Assembly: GCA_964617875.1 (NCBI GenBank)
Contig: CAZUAI010000005.1
Span: forward strand, 1 to 64,000
Length of the DNA: 64,000 nt
Direction of reading: 5' to 3'
From: CAZMVY01 sp964617875
GTDB lineage: Bacteria > Planctomycetota > Phycisphaerae > UBA1845 > PWPN01
Shown: positions 58,309 through 64,000 of the stretch, one piece after another
How the letters are laid out: every line of letters begins with the position of its first letter
How positions within the stretch are numbered: position 1 is the stretch's first letter
The notes under the pieces: model-generated
Told to the model about the DNA's origin: nothing
Database searches by the model: none
The model's input: only the letters and a program-made list of their open reading frames with translations
Position numbers and translations under genes: made by a program

Positions 58309-59121
58309 TCAGAAAAACCTAATGTTCTTGTGGGCCGGTTCGATGTTGAGGCCGTACTTGAGGTCCCGGTGCCTGTCGGGGTCGAAGGCCGCCATGCACC
58401 AGAAAAAGCACGTGCAGTGGCCCGGCGCCGCCGCCGTTGGGTGGTAGCCCCACGGGATGGCGACGCAGTCCCCGTCCTGCACCGGCTCGCAGCAGGCGGG
58501 GCGATCGGGCGATGCGTAGACGAGCTGCACGCTCATTGCCGGTGCCGGCATGTCGAAGAAGAGGTAGAACTCTTCCTTCGATTCGTCGTGTTCGTGCGGC
58601 GGCCAGCTCGTCCACGCCCCGGGCGTACCGACGGTGAAGCCGGCGAGCAGCCGCGAGGCCCTCACGTTCCCGCCGAGCATGTTGTAGATGCGGCGTTGCG
58701 TGCCGAGTTCCTTCGTCCCGACGTCGATGACGAACTCGGGCTTCTCACGGATGTCGGCGCAGCGGATGAGCTGCGCCTCCGAGTCGATGTGCGCGGGGCT
58801 TCCGCCGAACGCGAGGTCCGTGCCGGGCCGGCCGACAATCTCGACGGTGCATCCGCGCGGGATGTACAGGATGTCGTTCTTCGCCATCTCGAAGCATCGC
58901 CCGCCGGCCGTGACCGTCGCGGGCGGCACGATGCAGAACGCCGCCCACTCGCGGTCGTCGCCGGCCATCGTGTGCGACCGCACGTTCGGGCCGAACACGA
59001 GCCGCGCGTAGGTCAGGTACTGTGTGTGGCCGTCCTTCGGCGCAAAGACCTCGCGCCAGCCTTCGTGGCGTTGCGTTCCGCGGAACACCTTCGGGATCAG
59101 CCTTGCCTGTTGGTTTGTCAC
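58309..59121 (-). CDS. KduI/IolB family isomerase
   Basis: A 270-residue bicupin of the KduI/IolB family. WPPHEHDESKEEFYLFF carries the metal-binding His-His-Glu, and GDCVAIPWGYHPTAAAPGH another His. The sequence details look more like IolB (5-deoxyglucuronate isomerase), but kduD and hexuronate-type transporters lie in the same operon and no other iol gene is present, so a KduI-like role (isomerising 5-keto-4-deoxyuronate) is more likely. GTG at 59121 follows GAGGAG at 8 bases. Confidence 0.85.
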   Translation of the reverse strand: MTNQQARLIPKVFRGTQRHEGWREVFAPKDGHTQYLTYARLVFGPNVRSHTMAGDDREWAAFCIVPPATVTAGGRCFEMAKNDILYIPRGCTVEIVGRPGTDLAFGGSPAHIDSEAQLIRCADIREKPEFVIDVGTKELGTQRRIYNMLGGNVRASRLLAGFTVGTPGAWTSWPPHEHDESKEEFYLFFDMPAPAMSVQLVYASPDRPACCEPVQDGDCVAIPWGYHPTAAAPGHCTCFFWCMAAFDPDRHRDLKYGLNIEPAHKNIRFF

Positions 59122-59175
59122 GCAGTGGCTCCTCCGCGGGCCGGAAACGCTTGCCTGCCGCCGGCCCGAAACTCG

Positions 59176-60345
59176 CTACCTTGTTCCATTGACCTCGATC
59201 TTCACGTCCGGCTTCATTCGCACGATCGCCCGCAGCATCGTTTCGTATTCCTTTGCGGAGCGGGCGGCCCCGGGCTCCTTCCACCAGCTGCCGTGGTAGC
59301 GGTATCGCACGCGGCCCCGGTCGGGCTTCAGGCGGACGCAGGTGTTGAACGTGTCCTCGCCGAACTCCACGATCTGCCCCGGCTCGACCAGGACGGCCAG
59401 GCCGAGATTGCCCGCCTTGGGCTTTTCGCCGTCCCCGAGCGCCTGATTGCCCCAGCGCCCGAGCAGGCCCGCCGCCTTGTCCTCGATCAGCACCGTCTCC
59501 TCGTGCTTCGGAACGCCCGTCACGATCTCCGGCATCGGGGAACCGCGATACGGCTCGATGCGGATGTCGGCCTCGCCCCATCGCTGCCCGGCGAAGATGC
59601 TCATCCGCACCTGCAGGTCGTAGTGGGGGGCCTTGTTCGACGTGATCGCCTGGCGCGACAGGTCGGGCATCGGCCCCGGTTGCCAGTACACGTACTCCAG
59701 GTCCACCACCGCGCGCACCGGGCCGTCGGCGCGGATGTGGAAGTCCTTCATCACGTTCGTGACCTTCTCGACCCGTCCGTTGATCCACGCGCCGAATCCG
59801 CCGATTCCGAGCGCCCGGCCGACCTTCAGCACGTCCACCCCGTATTCGTTCTCGATCTGGTGCGGAACGCCCGGCGTGGCCCAGCCGTCCAGCGACAGGA
59901 TCGGCCGCGTCTTGCCGAAGATGTCCATCGCGTTGTCCGCGTTCCAGTAGATGCGGTAGGCGATGACGTCCGACTCCCAACCGACGCCGTCATAGCCCTT
60001 CAGCGACATCCTCGCGTGGGCCCGCCGCACGGGTTGGAAGCCCGCCGGGGCCGGCCCGAGCGTGTATCGCCGCGACTCGCCCGGCTTGAGGCTGACCACG
60101 AAGGCCAGTTCGTCGGGCTTGCCGTCGCCGTCCAGGTCGTCGCGCTGCACGGCCAGTGTGTCGGGTCCGGTCAGGGCGAGGACGCCCGCGCCCGCCTCCG
60201 TCATCGCCGGGGTCCATGGCACGACGACCGGCGCATCCGTCCATGCGTCGCCGGTCGGGTTGCGCACGGACACGGTGATCGTGCCGGCGCAGACGGCCGC
60301 CGTGGCAGCCAGAATTGTCGTCACCGAAACGGTCCAGTCCCGCAT
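59176..60345 (-). CDS. DUF4861 family secreted protein
   Basis: A 389-residue exported protein; signal peptide about 1-21. The body matches DUF4861: RNPTGDAWTDAPVVVPW at the start, DDLDGDGKPDELAFVVSL, GPVRAVVDLEYVYW, and the C-terminal RVRYRYHGSWWKEPG. In other bacteria this family travels with polyuronide-degrading genes; its biochemical role is not certain to me. The ATG at 60345 is preferred over 60393 because the signal peptide then begins properly and GGTGG lies upstream. First gene of the five-gene uronate operon, directly behind an operator-like site. Confidence 0.8.
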   Translation of the reverse strand: MRDWTVSVTTILAATAAVCAGTITVSVRNPTGDAWTDAPVVVPWTPAMTEAGAGVLALTGPDTLAVQRDDLDGDGKPDELAFVVSLKPGESRRYTLGPAPAGFQPVRRAHARMSLKGYDGVGWESDVIAYRIYWNADNAMDIFGKTRPILSLDGWATPGVPHQIENEYGVDVLKVGRALGIGGFGAWINGRVEKVTNVMKDFHIRADGPVRAVVDLEYVYWQPGPMPDLSRQAITSNKAPHYDLQVRMSIFAGQRWGEADIRIEPYRGSPMPEIVTGVPKHEETVLIEDKAAGLLGRWGNQALGDGEKPKAGNLGLAVLVEPGQIVEFGEDTFNTCVRLKPDRGRVRYRYHGSWWKEPGAARSAKEYETMLRAIVRMKPDVKIEVNGTR

Positions 60346-60361
60346 CGTCCACCCGGTCTGA

Positions 60362-60375
60362 CTAAAACGATTTAG
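60362..60375 (-). promoter_or_regulatory. LacI-type operator-like site before the uronate operon
   Basis: CTAAAACGATTTAG is a 14-bp near-perfect palindrome (one mismatched pair) with the central CG of LacI-family operators. It lies between the predicted promoter and the first gene, 17 bases before the DUF4861 start codon. A close variant occurs before the dockerin operon at 54854-54867. The regulator gene is not in the window. Confidence 0.6.
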
Positions 60376-60410
60376 AGGCCGCGTTCGCTGCATGCCCCGT
60401 GCCCATCCCC

Positions 60411-60439
60411 ATTATTCAGGAATCGGGTCTTGGGGTCAA
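60411..60439 (-). promoter_or_regulatory. predicted sigma70 promoter of the uronate operon
   Basis: Minus-strand TTGACC (60434-60439) and AATAAT (60411-60416) with a 17-base spacer, each five of six to consensus. Transcription would start near 60404, so the operator-like site falls about 30 bases into the transcript. Confidence 0.6.
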
Positions 60440-60524
60440 CCGCCCCCGGGGAGCGGCCGGCGGCGGGGGGGCGGCATGCACGTCGGATCGCAGGAACGAA
60501 GGTAACCGGCCACGGCCGGACGGC

Positions 60525-63443
60525 CTATTTCTCCGTCAGTTCGATCGCCCCGTTCCAGTCGGCCGGTGGGCCGGTTGTCTTCCAGGCGGTCACCAGGTCC
60601 GCGTAACGGCGGGCGGCGATATCCACCGCGCGAACGACGAGAAGGTCGCGAAACGCCGCCTCGGCCTCGTTCCAGCGTCGTGACTGGAAGAGATCAACGG
60701 CGGCGGAGAAACGTTCGGCGTATTCGATGGCTTCCGCCGTCACGTCGCCGCGGCGGCCCAGCAGTTCGTACACGGGAACGGCGATCTGTTTGCCCTTGAC
60801 CTGCAGCGAGCCGAGACGGCGGAAGACCAGCCCGTCGCCGGCCGCGTCGCGCGTCGGGCCGCTGACTAGGATGCTCGTGCCGAACGCCTTGTTTGCCGGT
60901 TCCAGCCGCGCGGCGAGGTTCACCGTGTCGCCCATGCACGTATAGTCCAGCTTGTTCTCACTGCCGTAGTCGCCCACGTACACCGGCCCCGTCGCCAGCC
61001 CGATCCGCATCGACAGCCGTTCGAACACGTGCCCCAGCGGCGTGCCGCGCTGCCGTTCGATCAGCGCGGCCAGCGCCCGCTGCGACTCGATCGCCGCCTC
61101 GCACGCCCGCCGTGCGTGTTCGGCGCACGGGTAGATCGGCGGGTTGAAGAACGCGAAGATCCCGTCGCCCATGAACTTGTTGATGAGGGCGGCGTGTTCG
61201 TTCAGCACGCGGCTCATTGCGTCCAGATAGGGGTTCAGCACCGAACGCGTCCGGGCCGGGTCGAGGTACTGCTCGCAGAGCGTGGTGAAGCTGGCGAGGT
61301 CGCTGAAAAAGCACGTCACCTCCCCCGCGACCGGCGACAGGTCGAGCCGTCCCACGTCCTCGGCGATCTGGCGGGCGATCGCCGGCGACGTGTACTGCGA
61401 CAGGGCCTTGCTGAACCGCCGCTTCTCCCGCTCACTGACCAGGAAGCGGAACATCTCGACCAGCGCCCAGGCCACGAACGCCAGCGCCACCCCGACGACC
61501 GCGGCCAGCCAGTAGCGCAACGCCCCCCCCAGCGCAATGAGGTTGATCGCTGCCAGCGTCACCATCGTCAGCACGACCAGCGCGAAGCTCGCCCGCGGAC
61601 CGCGTGAGGCCGACAGCGCCGTCACGAGCACGCCCACAATCGCGACCACGGCCGCCCGTTCCCACGGGCCGCTCCAGCGGTAGAACGCCCGCTGCGCGAA
61701 CGTGTTGTACAGGTTGGAGTGGACGATCACGCCCGGCATGCGTGCGAAAACCGGGGTGTCCACCATGTCGGCGACGGCCGTGGCCGTGTAGCCGACGAAG
61801 CACGTTTTGCCGGCGATGAGCGGCTTCAGCGCCGCCACCTGGGCCTCCAGCCGCCGCTCCAGATCGGCGTTGGTCGCCTGCGCCTGGCGGCACACGCCGT
61901 CGAGGATCTCGTGCGCCTCCTGGAACCGCCTGTAGTCGCCCGCGATCGACGCGTCGGACGGGTCCGCGCCCTTCAACTCCTGCCACGTCTCGCGAATCAG
62001 CTCGACCGTCGCCGCCTGGTCGGCTTCGATGCGCCGCCGCTGCTCCTCGACCCGTGCCCGAAGGGCCGCGACATCCGCCGCCGCCGTACGGCCCTGCAGT
62101 TCGGCCCAGTGAAGCTGACGGCGGTCGGCTAGGTGCCGCTCGACCTCCCGGCGGTAGCCGGCGAAGGCCGTATCGTCCTTCGCGAGCCGGATCGCCCGTG
62201 CGAGCCACGTCTGGCGCGCCCTCTCGTTCTCCCGCTGCCGTTGCCGCAGGTCGCAGACTTCGAGCAGTTCGGCCGCCGGCACGTGCGTGAACGAGTGTGC
62301 CCAGTTCGGCCGGCCGCGGTGCCAGTTCAGGAGCATTCGCCGCTGGTCGTCGAGCTGCACGCGCATCGCCGGCCGATCGCCCCGCGCGGCCACCGTCAGC
62401 CGGCCCCGTTCGTCGATCGCCAGATCCTCGTCGCGGATGCCCGCCTCGTCGCACAGCACCGCGAACGCGAGCTGCTTCAGCAGTCGCCCGCGATACTCGA
62501 CGGCGAGCGGCAGGTGCCGCAGCTTGCCGTCGGGATCGGGCTCGAAGAAGACGAATCCGGCCGCCCGCGCCCCGGCCACGAACGGGAAGAGCGGCGGCGT
62601 GACATCGCGCACCGACGGCACGCGGCCTGCGAGCCCCGACGGCAGGGGGGGGCACCGCTCCGTCATCGCCCGCAGCGAACGCACGCGGGCATACGCCCAC
62701 AGGACGTCCTCGCGAACGGCGTCGCGCGTCTCGAACGGCGCCGGACGCAGCGCCCGGTGCACCTCGCGAACGTCGGCGAGCGGGTGCGTCTCGATGTACT
62801 CGTTCACGCGCTGCTCGATCGCCTGTCGCCGCAGCCGCGCCAGCGGAAAGTGCTTCGCCCGCTCCGCCGAAAGGCCCAGTCGCTGCGCCAGGGTCTCCGC
62901 AGACATTTCGATGTCGGCCGCGAGCGCATCGACGATCTTCGCCTCAACGGGGCTTGCCGGCGATTCCGGCTTGTAGAACGTGGCGAGATAGACGTTCCCG
63001 GCGTCGCGGATCGCAGCCGCCAGTTCGTCATCGGGATAGACGGTGTTCTCCGCGCTCACCTCGCCGATCTGCTCGACGTGCCCCTCGATTGTCGCGAACG
63101 GCGTGAACTGCGGCAGGCGAAGCTCCGGCGGACGGGGCTCGGAGAAGACGAGGTCGAGCACGATCGACCGCGCGTCGAGTTCGCGAAGCGTGCGGATCAG
63201 TTCCGCCTGCAGATCGCGCGGCCACGGCCACGCCCCCACGCGTTCCAGGGCCGCGTCGTCAATGTCGATGTGGACAATCTGCCGGCCCGCGTCGACACGG
63301 TTGAGGTGCCGGAACCAGACGTCGAGAAAGTGCCATTCGATCCGTTGGAAGGCGTTGAAGCCGTGAAGGACGGCGACGGCCAGCGTAAGGACCAGCCCGA
63401 CGCACCACGCCCCCCACTGCCTGCGAAGCCGCGCGAGAGCCAT
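60525..63443 (-). CDS. CHASE2-domain class III adenylate cyclase
   Basis: A 972-residue membrane protein. A first helix (about 11-29) is followed by a long extracytoplasmic CHASE2 region (about 40-600) with an expanded Arg/Glu-rich helical insert (about 400-560), then three closely spaced helices (about 605-670). The cyclase domain spans about 700-890: the metal-binding FFSDLASFT and NKFMGDGIFAFF each supply an Asp, the Lys before FMGD favours ATP, and DTVNLAARLEPANK holds the transition-state Asn and Arg. It should make cAMP in response to an external signal. A tetratricopeptide-like tail follows. The ATG at 63443 has a weak ribosome site. Confidence 0.93.
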   Translation of the reverse strand: MALARLRRQWGAWCVGLVLTLAVAVLHGFNAFQRIEWHFLDVWFRHLNRVDAGRQIVHIDIDDAALERVGAWPWPRDLQAELIRTLRELDARSIVLDLVFSEPRPPELRLPQFTPFATIEGHVEQIGEVSAENTVYPDDELAAAIRDAGNVYLATFYKPESPASPVEAKIVDALAADIEMSAETLAQRLGLSAERAKHFPLARLRRQAIEQRVNEYIETHPLADVREVHRALRPAPFETRDAVREDVLWAYARVRSLRAMTERCPPLPSGLAGRVPSVRDVTPPLFPFVAGARAAGFVFFEPDPDGKLRHLPLAVEYRGRLLKQLAFAVLCDEAGIRDEDLAIDERGRLTVAARGDRPAMRVQLDDQRRMLLNWHRGRPNWAHSFTHVPAAELLEVCDLRQRQRENERARQTWLARAIRLAKDDTAFAGYRREVERHLADRRQLHWAELQGRTAAADVAALRARVEEQRRRIEADQAATVELIRETWQELKGADPSDASIAGDYRRFQEAHEILDGVCRQAQATNADLERRLEAQVAALKPLIAGKTCFVGYTATAVADMVDTPVFARMPGVIVHSNLYNTFAQRAFYRWSGPWERAAVVAIVGVLVTALSASRGPRASFALVVLTMVTLAAINLIALGGALRYWLAAVVGVALAFVAWALVEMFRFLVSEREKRRFSKALSQYTSPAIARQIAEDVGRLDLSPVAGEVTCFFSDLASFTTLCEQYLDPARTRSVLNPYLDAMSRVLNEHAALINKFMGDGIFAFFNPPIYPCAEHARRACEAAIESQRALAALIERQRGTPLGHVFERLSMRIGLATGPVYVGDYGSENKLDYTCMGDTVNLAARLEPANKAFGTSILVSGPTRDAAGDGLVFRRLGSLQVKGKQIAVPVYELLGRRGDVTAEAIEYAERFSAAVDLFQSRRWNEAEAAFRDLLVVRAVDIAARRYADLVTAWKTTGPPADWNGAIELTEK

Positions 63444-63543
63444 GCGACGATTGTACCGATGCCGGTGGGCCGCTCAATGGCGCCGGGCGCGGCCGTACAC
63501 GAACGACCGCCGCGATGTCGTCTCCGGTGTCGTTTTCGGTCGG

Positions 63544-64000
63544 TCAATCTCGTTGTGGTGCGGGCAGTCTGCCTGCGCCTTGGGGCAGGTAGGAAGCCTG
63601 TACCCCAAGGGCGTGCGCATCGCGTTCCGGGAACGGCGCGAGCGCCTTCTCGTGGGGCAGGAGCGCCAGACCGTCCAGCAGGCGCCTTGCCGCCGGCGCC
63701 TCGCCGCGAAGTTCCAGCAGAAAGAGCCTCGTGAAGGTGTGGACGCGGCAACCGGGCGGCGGATCGCGCGGCGGCGGCAGAAGCTCGCGTCCGCCTCGCT
63801 CGCCGTCCGTACGGCAGAGGAGCCAGACCGTGTTGCCGTCGTTCGGCCAGGGCGCAGCGCCCAGAACGGCCGTGTCCAGCGTTCCCTCGATCGGCAGGAA
63901 TCGAACCGACGGCCGGAAGTAGCGATCGACGCCGTAGACCTCCGCGCTGCCGGGCGTCAGAGCCGGGTCGGCCCCGATCGACGCGAATGCGTCGCCGGGC
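63544..64000 (-). CDS. partial CDS of unknown function, running off the window end
   Basis: An open frame of about 151 codons on the minus strand enters at the window edge and ends with TGA at 63544-63546. It has strong GC at third positions and protein-like content (VYGVDRYFRPSVRFLPIEG, TVWLLCRTDGERGG, FTRLFLLELRG). The start lies beyond the window. Bulk residues near the end (GVQASYLPQGAGRLPAP) are coded by a palindromic repeat. I do not recognise the family. It lies upstream of the cyclase gene on the same strand. Confidence 0.6.
   Translation of the reverse strand, partial: PGDAFASIGADPALTPGSAEVYGVDRYFRPSVRFLPIEGTLDTAVLGAAPWPNDGNTVWLLCRTDGERGGRELLPPPRDPPPGCRVHTFTRLFLLELRGEAPAARRLLDGLALLPHEKALAPFPERDAHALGVQASYLPQGAGRLPAPQRD
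63578..63610. repeat. palindromic element at the 3' end of the partial gene
   Basis: Arms CCTTGGGG (63578-63585) and CCCCAAGG (63603-63610) enclose a second pair, CAGG and CCTG. It is in frame near the C-terminus of the partial gene and looks like another REP-type unit. Confidence 0.6.

Noticed and set aside
58309..59121. Inositol catabolism locus, from IolB likeness
   Set aside because: No other iol gene is present; KduD and hexuronate-type transporters in the same operon favour uronate breakdown.
58330..60375. Plus-strand open frame across KduI/IolB and DUF4861
   Set aside because: Antisense shadow of two recognised genes; no ribosome site and no fold-like pattern.

Overview
This 64 kb window is GC-rich bacterial chromosome, most likely from a planctomycete of the Phycisphaerae type. 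Four secreted proteins end in paired Ca-binding dockerin-like units carrying the phrase CFNGPN, which I know mainly from that group. Supporting signs are a prepilin-like protein with a C-terminal DGH motif, a DUF1571 protein, a PEP-CTERM protein, a sulfatase and Tat-exported enzymes. No phage, plasmid, integrase or CRISPR array is visible. The only clear mobile gene is a REP-associated tyrosine transposase (RAYT) of the Y1/HUH type.

Layout. 0.2-8.3 kb (minus): a small secreted protein, gyrA, a GH99-like secreted protein, then a dockerin-type protein followed by a prepilin-like protein. 8.9 kb: tRNA-Ala(CGC) with its own promoter and terminator. 10-17.3 kb: MgtC, ACT-ACT and RRM proteins, an organophosphate-type MFS permease, a nucleoside hydrolase, a GH127 C-terminal fragment and dacB. 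17.4-20.4 kb (plus): two overlapping signalling genes, the second a GGDEF diguanylate cyclase. 20.4-25.3 kb (minus): leuB, ahcY, trpF and accA. 25.6-32.3 kb (plus): tyrA and purL (overlapping), the RAYT gene, purQ and a radical SAM gene. 32.4-48.8 kb: phosphodiesterase-type hydrolase, sulfatase, gamma-glutamyltransferase-like protein, NAD-dependent epimerase, Tat-exported isomerase-like protein, hybrid histidine kinase, B12/radical SAM protein, SGNH lipoprotein, DUF1571 protein and PEP-CTERM protein. 49.2-54.8 kb (minus): three tightly packed dockerin-type surface proteins. 54.9-60.3 kb (minus): a five-gene hexuronate operon (DUF4861, KduI/IolB, two MFS transporters, KduD). 60.5-64 kb (minus): a CHASE2 adenylate cyclase and a partial gene at the window edge.

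Two signals stand out. First, palindromic REP-like elements of several families are scattered through the window, and some lie in frame inside genes. The clearest are in purL and purQ, the two subunits of FGAM synthase, with the RAYT gene and more copies of the purL-type palindrome between them. A perfect hairpin also lies in the diguanylate cyclase linker, and weaker candidates lie in trpF and in the terminal partial gene. This recalls the protein-coding palindromic elements of Rickettsia. Second, the hexuronate operon and the dockerin-protein operon each have a sigma70-like promoter and a LacI-type operator-like site of similar sequence, which suggests one sugar-responsive regulon covering surface glycan handling and uronate catabolism.

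A separate family of about 97-bp inverted-repeat elements (two complete, one half and one diverged copy) sits mostly between divergently transcribed genes. All functional assignments come from reading the sequence; no searches were run.
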